Source: Gluconobacter cerevisiae (GTDB lineage: Bacteria > Pseudomonadota > Alphaproteobacteria > Acetobacterales > Acetobacteraceae). Taken from it: 64,000 nt of DNA. Below, piece after piece: positions 34,628 through 43,753 of the stretch (positions within the stretch are counted from its first letter, which is position 1; each line of letters opens with the position of its first letter). The notes beneath the pieces are model-generated. The model saw only the letters and a program-made list of their open reading frames with translations, had not been told where the DNA came from and made no database searches. A program made the position numbers and the translations under genes. The stretch spans positions 124,001 to 188,000 of the forward strand of contig NZ_JABCQO010000004.1 in the NCBI RefSeq assembly GCF_015244675.1, read 5' to 3'.

Positions 34628-37600
34628 GCGCGGTCTCCTTCAGGCCCAGCAGGCCGCTTGTAGTGCATAAAGGCAAAAACACAGGGAACAAAAAGCAGGG
34701 TGGCAACGGTCGCGACCAGCAGGCCACCGATCACCGCCTTGCCCAGCGGGGCATTGTCGGAATTGCTGATGGACATCGGGATCATACCGATGATCATGGC
34801 CATCGCTGTCATCAGGACAGGCCGGATACGCTCATATCCCGCCTCAAGGGCCGCAAGAACAGCATCGCCGTGCTCCTCCATCCGTTCACGGGCGAACGCC
34901 ACCACGAGAATGGCATTGGCCGTGGCCGTTCCCATGCACATGATCGCTCCCGTCAATGCCGGAACCGACATAGGGGTGTGCGTCAGGAAGAGGCTCCACG
35001 CAATGCCACCCAGAGCGCCGGGAAGCGCCGAGATAATGACGAACGGATCAAGCCAGGACTGAAAATTCACAACAATAATCAGATAGACCAGCACGATCGA
35101 TAGCCCGAGGCCGCCCACAAGCTGGACATAGGCATCATTCATCGTCACGGCCTGTCCGCGAACCACCAGGGTAGAGCCATGGGGCAGCAGCTTGCGTTCT
35201 TCATCCACTACACGGTTCACGGCCCTTGAAACCGTCCCCAGATCCATGTCTTCCGGCGCAGCGTAGATGTCGAATACGGGCATGATGTTGTAATGCGCGA
35301 CTTCCGCCGGCGTGCCGGTCTGGACCAGGGCGCTCAGCCCTCCTAGAAGCTGCGGCGTCTGGTTGGTCGGGTTGCCATCTCCCTTGTCGATCGGGAGGAT
35401 TTCCAGATCGTTCATGGTTTGCAGATAGTTCGCGGGGGTCTGCACATCGATGAGCTGCGACGTTCCCTGCGCGTTCAGGTAATAGGTCTGTCCGACCTGC
35501 CCGCTACCAGAGAGCGTGACAAGAGCATTCAGCGCGACGTCCCGCTCAGTAATACCTGTCCCGAGCGCAAAGCTGCGGCGGTTATTTATCATGATCGTCG
35601 GCTGCGTCATGGGCTCCTGAATGGAGACATCCGCGATCCCCGGAATATGCCGCAGTTTCTGGGCGAGTTCCGTAGAGAACTTGAAGTTCTCGCTCAGATT
35701 ACGGCCCACCACCTGCACGTCGATCGGAGACGGAAGGCCGAAATTCAGGATCTTGGCTGTCAGATCGCCCGGCTGGAACGTGAAGATCGTTCCCGGGAAA
35801 TCGTTCGTCAGGCCTTTGCGGAGCTTACGGCGATATTCCGGGATCGGGCTTTCAGAATTGCGAAGCTGGATGGTGATGTCGCAGTCCTGTGAGCCCACGG
35901 TCGGGGACGGGATCATCGCCTGATTGAGCTGACTGAACGGCAGACCACAGTTATTGACGACATTGACCACCTGTCCCGGCAACAGACTCCTGATCCTGCG
36001 CTCAACCAACCCTGCGATCTTACCGGTCTCTTCAAGCCGCGTGCCGATCGGCGCACGCATGTGCATCTGCATCGTTCCGGACTTGATCTCAGGGAAAAAG
36101 TCCTGACCGATGAAGAGAATCAGCGCCATGGATGACACTGCCGCCAGCAGGAACAGCATGACGAAGCGCCCACGGATCGCAATCAGATTTTCAAGAACGA
36201 TCTTGTAATTCTCGCGGAAGCTGGTGAACCGCGCCTCAAATCCCCGCTGGAAACGTCCGAATATGCCGGGCTTCCGATTGTGCCACTCGGGATCACGATG
36301 CATCCGCACCTGAGCCGCCAGCATCCAGTTCGCCATCGTCGGCACCAGAGTTCGCGACAGGATAAAGGAGGCGATCATGGCAAAGATGATGGCTTCGGCC
36401 ATTGGCATGAACAGCCAGCCCGAAATCCCCGTCAGTTCGAACAGCGGCAGCCACACGATGCAGATACAGGTGGTCGAGACGAAAGTCGGAATGACGATCT
36501 GGTTGGCAGCATCAATGATGGCATCCTCAAGATCCTTGCCGGTCTCGAGATGCGCATCGATGTTTTCGATCATGACCGTCGCGTCATCGACGAGAATACC
36601 GACCGCCAACGCCAGGCCGCCCAGCGTCATGACATTGATGGACTGTCCCGCCATGCTCAGCCCGATGATCGAACACAGCATTGCCAGCGGAATAGACGTC
36701 GCCACGATGATGGTTGAGCGCCACGAACCAAGGAACAGCAGAACGGTCAGACTGGTCAGGATCGCGGCCGTGATCATTTCACGCACCACATCCACGACCG
36801 ATTCTTTCACGAAGCTCGAAGCATCCGTCAGAACATTCACAGTCGTTCCGGCTGGCAGCGTTGCCTCAACCTGCGGCAGAAGTTTCTTGATGCCGCTCAC
36901 AACAGAAAGCGTTGAAGCATCGCCGCTTTTGAGGATGACGATCAGGACTGCCTGCTGACCTTTCACAAGGACCGCGTTGATCTGCGGAGGCCCTCCACGA
37001 TGCACCCATGCGACGTCACGCAGATAGATCACGGAATTGCCAACCTGCTTGATCGGCATCTTGTTGAAGACTTCAAGATCAAGGGGCGTTGAGTTCGTCT
37101 TCACCATCCAGTCAAGCTGACCAATCCTCTGGTCGCCCGCTGGAAGAACGATATTCTGCAGATTAAGCGCCGTCGCCACGTCTTCCGGAGACAAACGGTG
37201 TGCCAGCAGCTTGATCGGGTCGATATCCACCATGATGTCCGGAGCGAGACCACCATAGGGATTGGGGATCGCCGCCCCGGGCACAGAAATCAGTTCCGGC
37301 CTGATCAGGTTGGACGCCATGTTGTAGATTTCCGACCCGGACATGGTCGGATTGTTGACCTGCAACGTCAGAACCGGAACCGACGACGCATCCATTGCCA
37401 GAATCAGCGGTGGGGTCGAACCGTTCGGCAACTGTTTGATAACAGTCTGGGACACCGACGTGATCTGCGTCTGCGCAACCGCCGTATTGGTGCCCGGCTG
37501 GAAGAACACCTTCACGATGCCGCGTCCGTAATAGGACGAGCTTTCGATATGTTCGATATTACTGACGGTCGCCGTTAGCGAGCGCTCGTAATAATAGACG

Positions 37601-37791
37601 ATACGCCCCGACATGTCCTCAGGCATCAGGCCCGTATAGGACCAGATGACAGCCACGATCGGAATTTTGATCGAAGGAAACACGTCTGTCGGCGTCGAAA
37701 CGATAGCCCGGACCCCGAAGATCAGGATCATGATCGACAGGACGACGAAAGTATAAGGCCGCTTCAGCGCGGTAACGACAATGGCATTCAT
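34624..37791 (-). CDS. RND-family efflux pump permease
   Basis: A 1055-residue proton-driven inner-membrane pump with twelve membrane segments and two large periplasmic loops. Seen: the first helix RPYTFVVLSIMILIFGVRAI, TM4 GILVDDATVMIENID with the paired Asp of the proton relay, QDFFPEIKSGTMQMHMRAPI at the start of the second half, and TGAIMCMGTATANAILVVAF in TM10-11. Starts considered: TTG 37803 and ATG 37791; the latter sits 12 bases after AAGGGG. Order in the operon is pump-adaptor-channel, coupled by overlaps. A two-component system lies directly upstream. Substrates are unknown. Confidence 0.93.
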   Translation of the reverse strand: MNAIVVTALKRPYTFVVLSIMILIFGVRAIVSTPTDVFPSIKIPIVAVIWSYTGLMPEDMSGRIVYYYERSLTATVSNIEHIESSSYYGRGIVKVFFQPGTNTAVAQTQITSVSQTVIKQLPNGSTPPLILAMDASSVPVLTLQVNNPTMSGSEIYNMASNLIRPELISVPGAAIPNPYGGLAPDIMVDIDPIKLLAHRLSPEDVATALNLQNIVLPAGDQRIGQLDWMVKTNSTPLDLEVFNKMPIKQVGNSVIYLRDVAWVHRGGPPQINAVLVKGQQAVLIVILKSGDASTLSVVSGIKKLLPQVEATLPAGTTVNVLTDASSFVKESVVDVVREMITAAILTSLTVLLFLGSWRSTIIVATSIPLAMLCSIIGLSMAGQSINVMTLGGLALAVGILVDDATVMIENIDAHLETGKDLEDAIIDAANQIVIPTFVSTTCICIVWLPLFELTGISGWLFMPMAEAIIFAMIASFILSRTLVPTMANWMLAAQVRMHRDPEWHNRKPGIFGRFQRGFEARFTSFRENYKIVLENLIAIRGRFVMLFLLAAVSSMALILFIGQDFFPEIKSGTMQMHMRAPIGTRLEETGKIAGLVERRIRSLLPGQVVNVVNNCGLPFSQLNQAMIPSPTVGSQDCDITIQLRNSESPIPEYRRKLRKGLTNDFPGTIFTFQPGDLTAKILNFGLPSPIDVQVVGRNLSENFKFSTELAQKLRHIPGIADVSIQEPMTQPTIMINNRRSFALGTGITERDVALNALVTLSGSGQVGQTYYLNAQGTSQLIDVQTPANYLQTMNDLEILPIDKGDGNPTNQTPQLLGGLSALVQTGTPAEVAHYNIMPVFDIYAAPEDMDLGTVSRAVNRVVDEERKLLPHGSTLVVRGQAVTMNDAYVQLVGGLGLSIVLVYLIIVVNFQSWLDPFVIISALPGALGGIAWSLFLTHTPMSVPALTGAIMCMGTATANAILVVAFARERMEEHGDAVLAALEAGYERIRPVLMTAMAMIIGMIPMSISNSDNAPLGKAVIGGLLVATVATLLFVPCVFAFMHYKRPAGPEGDRA

Positions 37792-37961
37792 GCGGTCAGA
37801 CAACCCCTTGGGGCTCTTCCTGGTCCGGTCATTCTCAACGGGTGTCCCCTTGCAAATTGATCCGAGTCATATCCATCAAGACTCAGACGACAAGGAAAAT
37901 TCTGTTTAAATATCAAGACACACGGCAAACATTGACACGTTGCGCAATATTTCGTGTATTT
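37792..37961 (-). promoter_or_regulatory. Leader/promoter gap between sensor kinase and RND operon
   Basis: A 170-base gap, A/T-rich compared with its surroundings, likely holding a promoter for the pump operon. It contains an inverted repeat GAGTC-N11-GACTC at 37862-37882 that could be a regulator site. No -35/-10 pair is claimed. Confidence 0.4.
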
Positions 37962-39392
37962 TCAGACCGCTGTCGCGGGTGCGAAATGAATGGTGAAAAC
38001 CGCGCCAGGCAGCGTATGACCGGGCCTTGCGGCAACGATATCCACCGATGCCCCATGCAGCCGCAGGATCGCCGAGACAAGGCTCAGCCCCAGTCCACTT
38101 CCCGGAACATGACGACTTTTATCCGAACGATAAAAGCGCCCCATGACGGCCTTGCGCTCGTCTTCGGCAATACCGATTCCCGTATCGCTAACACGCAGCC
38201 AGCTCGATCCGTCTGCTCCCTGCCCCGCACTCAGCCGAACCGTTCCGGGGGCGGGCGTGAATTTGATCGCATTGTCCACAAGATTGGCCAGAACCTCGTT
38301 CAGCAAGTCCATGTCCCCGAACAGTGGAACCGCCTTCTCCGAGTCCACGACCTCCAGCAGAATACCTTCCGTCTCGGCGATCGGTTCATACAGATCCACC
38401 ACTCCGGCCAGCAGCTCACGCAGATCGAGCATTGCAAATCCGGCCCGGCGACGACCGTTCTCGATCTCGCCAATCCGCAGCAGGGCCGTAATGACGGAGA
38501 AACACTGCTCCAGATCCAGCGTGGCACGCTCGATCGCGCCCTGAAGCGCTGCAGGGTCGTTTGTGACGGATGACACGCGCTCCAGCCGGGCTTTTACCCG
38601 TGCTAACGGCGTGCGCAGATCGTGGGCAATGTCGTTCCCTACGTCCCTGATTTCGTCAAGCAGATGCTCCAGCCGATCCAGCATCCGGTTGACCGACACG
38701 GCCAGCCGTTCGATGTCGTCGCGTTCACGCCCGGTCGGCAGGCGCTCGTGCAGGTCTCCGTCCATAATGCGGTCGATCGCCTCATGCATATCCTTGACGC
38801 GGCCCAGCGCCCGATGGCTCAGAAAAATCCCCGCCATCAGGGCAAACACCACGATTGGCACCACGGACATCAGCGCCGCGCGCTTGGTGATGTAGCGCAG
38901 CTCATTGGCCATATGCAGCGAACGCGCCAGAACGAGAATGCGGTCCCGGTTCCCCTGTACGCCTTCCACCTCGACGGCGAGATAGCGCATTTCATAGGGC
39001 GTATCGCCAGGAGGCGCGTCCCACAGACGCTGCGTTTTAGGGGAAACTTCCAGCCCGACAGGCCATTTCTTGATGTCACCCGCAATCCGGTTGCGGTTCA
39101 TGTCAAACAGTGCAGCGCCGTTGAGGATTACGCGCAGATCGGTTTTGCTGCGCTCACGCACCTCGTACTCAAGCTGGGCCGGACTTTCCTGAACAAGCTG
39201 ATCCGCTTCACGCTGAAGCAGGTCCGTCGAGCGTTGCTGTTCGTATCCGTTCATCTGTTCGTAAACGAGCCCGAACTGCAGTGCCATTGCCGCGATGATC
39301 GCCACGACAAAGGCCAGCGTCAGGCGGAACGTTGCGGTACGGAACAAATCAGCCCGGAACAGTTCGGAAAAGCGCAGTTCAGCCCGTGACAC
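37962..39392 (-). CDS. Two-component sensor histidine kinase, GTG start
   Basis: A 476-residue inner-membrane sensor kinase. Membrane helices at about 23-44 and 172-192 enclose a periplasmic sensor domain of about 125 residues; a HAMP segment follows. HisKA H-box NDIAHDLRTPLARVKARLER has its phospho-His at about residue 257. The ATPase part shows NLVDNAIKF (N box, about 370), DTGIGI (about 403) and GSGLGLSLVSAI. The frame stays open to 39524 through the regulator gene, so the GTG at 39392, overlapping the regulator stop by 14 bases, is preferred. It pairs with the OmpR-type regulator and probably controls the RND operon downstream. Confidence 0.88.
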   Translation of the reverse strand: MSRAELRFSELFRADLFRTATFRLTLAFVVAIIAAMALQFGLVYEQMNGYEQQRSTDLLQREADQLVQESPAQLEYEVRERSKTDLRVILNGAALFDMNRNRIAGDIKKWPVGLEVSPKTQRLWDAPPGDTPYEMRYLAVEVEGVQGNRDRILVLARSLHMANELRYITKRAALMSVVPIVVFALMAGIFLSHRALGRVKDMHEAIDRIMDGDLHERLPTGRERDDIERLAVSVNRMLDRLEHLLDEIRDVGNDIAHDLRTPLARVKARLERVSSVTNDPAALQGAIERATLDLEQCFSVITALLRIGEIENGRRRAGFAMLDLRELLAGVVDLYEPIAETEGILLEVVDSEKAVPLFGDMDLLNEVLANLVDNAIKFTPAPGTVRLSAGQGADGSSWLRVSDTGIGIAEDERKAVMGRFYRSDKSRHVPGSGLGLSLVSAILRLHGASVDIVAARPGHTLPGAVFTIHFAPATAV

Positions 39393-40119
39393 GCAGACTG
39401 AACCCGGCACCGCGAATGCTGTGAATGAGCGGCGGCTCGCCGGGCAGATCAATCTTGCGACGCAGCTTTCCGATATGTACGTCCACCAGATTCGTCTGCG
39501 GAACGAAACGGTAATTCCAGACATCTTCCAGCAGCATCGTCCGCGTCAGCACTGTGTCCGGGCGACGCATCATGTATTCCAGAAGGCGGAATTCTCGTGG
39601 AAGCAGTTCGATTTCCTGCCCGTTGCGAAAGATCCGGCGCTCAATCAGATCCATTTCAAGGGGACCAACGCGAAGCACCGTCACACGACTGTCCGTCGGA
39701 CGCCTCAGTAGAGCCTCCAGACGGGCAGCAAGCTCTTCCATGGCAAAAGGCTTGGTCAGATAGTCATCACCGCCTGCCTTAAGACCACTGACACGGTCGT
39801 CCACCGCTGAAAGAGCCGAGAGCACCAGAACAGGAATGGTGATCCGCTGCGCCCGCACACTCTCAATCACTGTCAGCCCGTCCAGTTCCGGCAACATCCG
39901 GTCCACGATCATCAGATCGAACTGCCCGGTACAGGCCTGATCCAGACCCTCGACGCCAGTCGCAGCCCGTGTAACGTCGTAGCCGCGTGTCGTGAGTTCC
40001 TCCACAACTTCGGCCGCAATACTGTCATCGTCCTCAATCAGCAGAAGCCGGGGACAGGGTTCGGAAAGGCGCTCAGGCGCCCCGGAGTCATGTGCGGACG
40101 TCATGGTCATGATCTTCAC
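39379..40119 (-). CDS. OmpR-family response regulator
   Basis: A 246-residue regulator with an N-terminal receiver and a C-terminal winged helix. Acidic pocket at Asp30-Asp31, phospho-acceptor Asp73 in FDLMIVDRMLPELDGL, and Lys123 in DDYLTKPF. The DNA-binding part has ELLPREFRLLEYMMRRPDTV and IGKLRRKIDLPGEPPLIHSI, then RGAGF. The N-terminus has about 20 extra residues, and Met4 or Met6 may be the real start. It is co-transcribed with the kinase that follows; both precede the RND pump genes. Confidence 0.92.
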   Translation of the reverse strand: MKIMTMTSAHDSGAPERLSEPCPRLLLIEDDDSIAAEVVEELTTRGYDVTRAATGVEGLDQACTGQFDLMIVDRMLPELDGLTVIESVRAQRITIPVLVLSALSAVDDRVSGLKAGGDDYLTKPFAMEELAARLEALLRRPTDSRVTVLRVGPLEMDLIERRIFRNGQEIELLPREFRLLEYMMRRPDTVLTRTMLLEDVWNYRFVPQTNLVDVHIGKLRRKIDLPGEPPLIHSIRGAGFSLRVTG

Positions 40120-40171
40120 ATGGGGCAGGCCTCCATGTCATCCAATTAAAATCGGTCTTAAGGGTGGCCCT

Positions 40172-41404
40172 TCAGGGGGCAGGCGGTTCGTCCAGCGCCT
40201 CTTCCATGTCGTCGGTTGTTCCGTCCAACGCCCGCAGACGCCGCCCCAGAACACGCGTACGCCGACGGGCCTCCTCGATTGTGTTGCCCATCGTCCCCGC
40301 ATTTCGGTGCAGTTTTTCCAGCACCTGATCCATCCGTAGCATTTCCTGCCGCGTCGCCCCCAGAAGCCCGGCAATTGCCTCCGTCCGTTCTTCGAGCGTA
40401 AGTGTGACATATCCCAGATGCACCGTCCGGAGCATCGCAGGCAGCAGCGATGGCCCCATCACCATCACGCGATGCAGACGCCCGATCTCGTCAATCACGC
40501 CGGGCATCCGGGCAATTTCGGCATAAAGCCCGTCGGTTGGCAGATACAGCACGGCAAACTCAACTGTCACGGGCGGAAGAATATATTTCGACGCGATTTT
40601 CTTTGCTTCGAACCGGATCACGTTTTCCAGTTCACGCCGCGCCTGACGTTCCGCCAGCGCATCCCCAGCCTCTGAAGCGTTCAGCAGTCTTTCATAGGCT
40701 TCGGTCGGGAATTTGCTGTCAATCGCTAGTCGTGGTGGCGTTTCCGTGCCACGTACCGGCATCTTGACTGCAAATTCGACGTTCTCGCCTGCCGTTCCAA
40801 GACGGAAATTTGTATCGTAACTGCCTTCGGGGAGAATATCGTCCAGAATGGAGCGGCACTGCGCCTCGCCCCAGCCACCACGCGTTTTCACATTGGAGAA
40901 CAGACGCTTCAGATCGCCAATCTGCGCCGTCACACTCGTGACTTCACCCAGTGCTTTCTGCATGGCGCTGAATTGCTCCACCACGCGCTGAAAGCTGGTC
41001 TGCATCTGTTTTTCAACGGCACCATGAAGCTGTTCGTTTACTGTCGCCCGGATCCGCTCGATCTGCTCGTTCTGACTCTGCGCCATCTCACGCAGCGCAT
41101 CTGACAGCAGAAGACGCCCCTCCGCCTGATCCTGCCCCAGATTGCGGGCTAGCAGACTCAGGCGTTCGCTGGTTTCCAGCCGGAACTGGTCCAGCCGCCC
41201 CGACAGGACACGCTCGACTTCCGAGAGATGGGCCCGATGATATTCGACATCCTGTGAGCGCTCCTGCGCCTCACGCTCGAGAAGATGCTCGAACCGTCCG
41301 CTTCCGTTACCGCTCCGCAGGATCGCAAGCAGAGCGACCAGAAGCGCCACTGCCGTCACGATCCAGGGAAAAAACTGCGCCATTCCGGAAATATTCTCCT
41401 GCAT
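40172..41404 (-). CDS. rmuC: DNA recombination protein RmuC
   Basis: A 410-residue protein with an N-terminal membrane helix (about 10-28, FFPWIVTAVALLVALLAILR), a long coiled coil (about 35-140) and a predicted PD-(D/E)XK nuclease-like core with GGWGEAQCRSILDDILPEGS, RLAIDSKFPTEAYERLL and a Lys-rich strand. E. coli RmuC limits inversions between short repeats. It is alone on the minus strand, 52 bases upstream of the response regulator on the same strand, and could contribute read-through to it. Asp/Glu and Lys of the core are present. Confidence 0.92.
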   Translation of the reverse strand: MQENISGMAQFFPWIVTAVALLVALLAILRSGNGSGRFEHLLEREAQERSQDVEYHRAHLSEVERVLSGRLDQFRLETSERLSLLARNLGQDQAEGRLLLSDALREMAQSQNEQIERIRATVNEQLHGAVEKQMQTSFQRVVEQFSAMQKALGEVTSVTAQIGDLKRLFSNVKTRGGWGEAQCRSILDDILPEGSYDTNFRLGTAGENVEFAVKMPVRGTETPPRLAIDSKFPTEAYERLLNASEAGDALAERQARRELENVIRFEAKKIASKYILPPVTVEFAVLYLPTDGLYAEIARMPGVIDEIGRLHRVMVMGPSLLPAMLRTVHLGYVTLTLEERTEAIAGLLGATRQEMLRMDQVLEKLHRNAGTMGNTIEEARRRTRVLGRRLRALDGTTDDMEEALDEPPAP

Positions 41405-41450
41405 GGCGCAGTCCTAGCCGTTCAACGCAAAGCGGCCAATGCCGCGCGTC

Positions 41451-41696
41451 TTACGGCTGGTGGATATTCCCGTAAGACGCCGCTCCCAGACCAGGGCAAG
41501 AACACGGCGCACCCAGCGGAACCTGCGTCGGCATCTTGCAGGTATAGATCCCGGCTTTGCAGGTGTAGCCATATCCCGCGATGGGCGTTCCCGGCGGAAT
41601 CGGCCCGGGCGCCGCTGTCCCGACACACGCTCCCAGTCCCAGAAAAGACAGACCTGCCGCAGTACGCAGAACATGACGGAAAACGGAACGAGACAT
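41451..41696 (-). CDS. Small cysteine-rich lipoprotein, function unknown
   Basis: An 81-residue protein. Residues 1-23 form a lipoprotein signal with lipobox LGAC (Cys24). The mature part is about 58 residues, Pro/Gly-rich, with four more cysteines in two paired groups, TCKAG...YTCKMP and CSCPGLG. It ends in GAASYGNIHQP. No homologous function is known to me; the PLGAPCSCPGLGAASYG segment looks like a motif shared by small secreted proteins of acetic acid bacteria. The start is an ATG at 41696. No partner gene is obvious; it lies between the flavoprotein and rmuC. Confidence 0.7.
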   Translation of the reverse strand: MSRSVFRHVLRTAAGLSFLGLGACVGTAAPGPIPPGTPIAGYGYTCKAGIYTCKMPTQVPLGAPCSCPGLGAASYGNIHQP

Positions 41697-41820
41697 AATG
41701 GATGTGTCCTTAAATTCGGCCGGATTGAAAACCGGATCTTAGAAAAGCGAAAACGAATTGCCGCGTCATCGGTTTCCGCGTGATCGAACGGCAGCGTGGC
41801 AATCCTGTGGCAACGCTGCC

Positions 41821-42999
41821 TCAGCGATGTCCGGCTGCCGCCTGCCCCGCTGCAACACCACTCGCCCAGGCCCACTGGAAATTATGCCCACCGAGCCAGC
41901 CTGTCACGTCCACGGCCTCTCCGATCGCGTAAAGGCCGGGAGCTTCCCGGGCTTCCAGCGTCTGGGACGACAGATCCCGCGTGTCGATCCCGCCGCGCAT
42001 GACTTCAGCCTTGGCATAGCCCTCCGTCCCGGCTGGGCGGAGCTGCCAGTTCGAAATCCGTTCGGCCAACGCCTTGATGGCACGGTCCGGCTGGTTCGCC
42101 AGCATCGTATCGCCCATTCCCACCGCCAGAGCACGCGCCAGCCGCTGTGGCAGCGCTTCCAGCAGGCTCGGCGGGAGGGCTTTCGGGCGGTCTTTCTTGA
42201 CCTTCAGCAGCACGTTCAGCGCATTCTGCCCCGGCAGAAGATCAATCTGCGCCGCCTCACCGTTTTCCAGATAGGACGAAATCTGCAAAATCGCCGGGCC
42301 TGACACGCCACGATGCGTGAAGACCATTCCGTCCTCGAACCGCGGTCCTTTCTTGCCCACCCGCGCCACGATCGGCAGCGAAACGCCTGCAAGCTCGGGG
42401 TCAGCATCCGCCAGAACCAGCGGCACGAGTGCCGGGGCCGTCGGCACCACGCGCAGTCCGAATTTCCGCGCCAGCCGCAACGACAGGTCGGACGCCCCGA
42501 GCTTGGGAATGGAAAGGCCGCCCGTCGCAAGGATCACGGAACCCGTGCGGATCTCGCCGCCATCCGTGACGACGATAAATCCGTGTTCTGCCCGGCGCAC
42601 GTCCAGAATCCGGGTCTGCATCCGGAATTCGCAGCCTGCGGTCCGGCATTCAGAAACCAGCATGTCCACGATCTGCCCGGCCGAACCATCGCAGAAAAGC
42701 TGCCCGCGCGCCTTCTCGTGCCAGGCAATGCCATAGCGGTTCACGAGTTTGAGGAAATCCTGCGGTGTATAACGCGCCAGCGCAGAGCGGGCGAAATGGC
42801 GGTTCTGGGAGATGAAACAGTTGGGGCCGGTTTCAAGATGCGTGAAATTGCATCGTCCGCCGCCCGAAATCAGGATCTTGCGCCCCGGTTCCGGTCCGTG
42901 ATCCAGAATCAGAACCCGCGCACCGTTCTGTCCGGCCACAGCCGCCGCCATCAGCCCCGCTGCACCGGCTCCGAGCACAATTACATCGGGGTTCATCAT
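41821..42999 (-). CDS. NAD(P)/FAD-dependent oxidoreductase, BaiN/HI0933 family
   Basis: A 392-residue flavoprotein. N-terminal FAD-binding Rossmann motif VIVLGAGAAGLMAAAVAG (about residues 5-22), the family hallmark GRKILISGGGRCNFTH (about 39-54), a GxxxATGG segment (GSVILATGGLSIPKLGASD), and the C-terminal LYAIGEAVDVTGWLGGHNFQ then WAWASGVAAGQAAA. Members are often annotated as aminoacetone oxidase or flavoprotein of unknown substrate. ATG 42999; Met2 also possible. Nine bases after the GST gene on the same strand, so the two are probably co-transcribed. Confidence 0.9.
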   Translation of the reverse strand: MMNPDVIVLGAGAAGLMAAAVAGQNGARVLILDHGPEPGRKILISGGGRCNFTHLETGPNCFISQNRHFARSALARYTPQDFLKLVNRYGIAWHEKARGQLFCDGSAGQIVDMLVSECRTAGCEFRMQTRILDVRRAEHGFIVVTDGGEIRTGSVILATGGLSIPKLGASDLSLRLARKFGLRVVPTAPALVPLVLADADPELAGVSLPIVARVGKKGPRFEDGMVFTHRGVSGPAILQISSYLENGEAAQIDLLPGQNALNVLLKVKKDRPKALPPSLLEALPQRLARALAVGMGDTMLANQPDRAIKALAERISNWQLRPAGTEGYAKAEVMRGGIDTRDLSSQTLEAREAPGLYAIGEAVDVTGWLGGHNFQWAWASGVAAGQAAAGHR

Positions 43000-43007
43000 G
43001 GCGGGCC

Positions 43008-43676
43008 TCAGAAATCCAGATTGGCGTAATGCGCAGGGGGCGTGATGCCACTGACCTTGTCAGACAGCAGACCCCGGAAACAGGGGCGGGATTTCACCCG
43101 GGCATACCAGTCCTTCGCGGCAGGTGCCTTGGACCAGTTCACGTCGCCGATGAAATCGAGCGCCGACAAATGGGCCGCAGCCGCGAAATCCGCCAGTGAC
43201 AGCGCAGGCCCCGCCAGCCAGGAGCGCGTTTCCGCCAGCCAGCCGATATAATCGAGATGAAAACGCATGTTCGCGTATCCGGCCCGAAGCGCATTGCCAT
43301 CCGGATGGCCGCGCCCGAACTGGCGCTTGTCCACCTTCTCGCCCAGAAGGTTCCGGGTGACTTCCTGGGCGAAGCGGGTGTCAAACCAGTCCACGAGCCG
43401 CCGGGTCTCGACCCTTTCGGCAAATGTGCGCCCCAGAAGCGGCGTATCAGGATAGGCGTCTTCCAGATATTCGCAGATGACACGTCCGCCGGGCACGGCC
43501 AGACCATTTTCCTCAACCAGCACAGGGACTTCGCCTGCGGGATTGAGATGCAGGAATTCCTCACGCTGCTCCCACACCCGTTCAATGACGGGTTCAAACG
43601 GGAGTCGCTTCTCGGTGAGGGCAAGCCTCACAAGACGGCATTGCGGAGAAAGTGGAAGGTGATGCAGGATACGCAT
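43008..43676 (-). CDS. Glutathione S-transferase family protein
   Basis: A 222-residue cytosolic GST-fold protein. The N-terminal thioredoxin-like domain has ILHHLPLSPQCRLVRLALTE and NPAGEVPVLVEENGL with the cis-Pro, then the glutathione-contacting VICEYLEDAYP. The C-terminal all-alpha domain has LSLADFAAAAHLSALDFIGD, the N-capping-box Asp motif. A GTG lies two codons before the chosen ATG 43676. The active-site residue at Ser/Cys (SPQC) suggests a beta- or related-class protein; the substrate is unknown. Divergent from minC, followed by the BaiN-like gene. Confidence 0.9.
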   Translation of the reverse strand: MRILHHLPLSPQCRLVRLALTEKRLPFEPVIERVWEQREEFLHLNPAGEVPVLVEENGLAVPGGRVICEYLEDAYPDTPLLGRTFAERVETRRLVDWFDTRFAQEVTRNLLGEKVDKRQFGRGHPDGNALRAGYANMRFHLDYIGWLAETRSWLAGPALSLADFAAAAHLSALDFIGDVNWSKAPAAKDWYARVKSRPCFRGLLSDKVSGITPPAHYANLDF

Positions 43677-43753
43677 TGCCACTTTCTAAGTCAGCCGATA
43701 CCCGCTCACAAGAGCCTCACCGACTGCCCGACACAGGTCCGACGATTTTCACG

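Noticed and set aside
39393-39524. Longer N-terminus of the sensor kinase
   Set aside because: The extra 44 residues lie inside the response regulator gene in another frame; the membrane-helix layout fits the GTG start at 39392.
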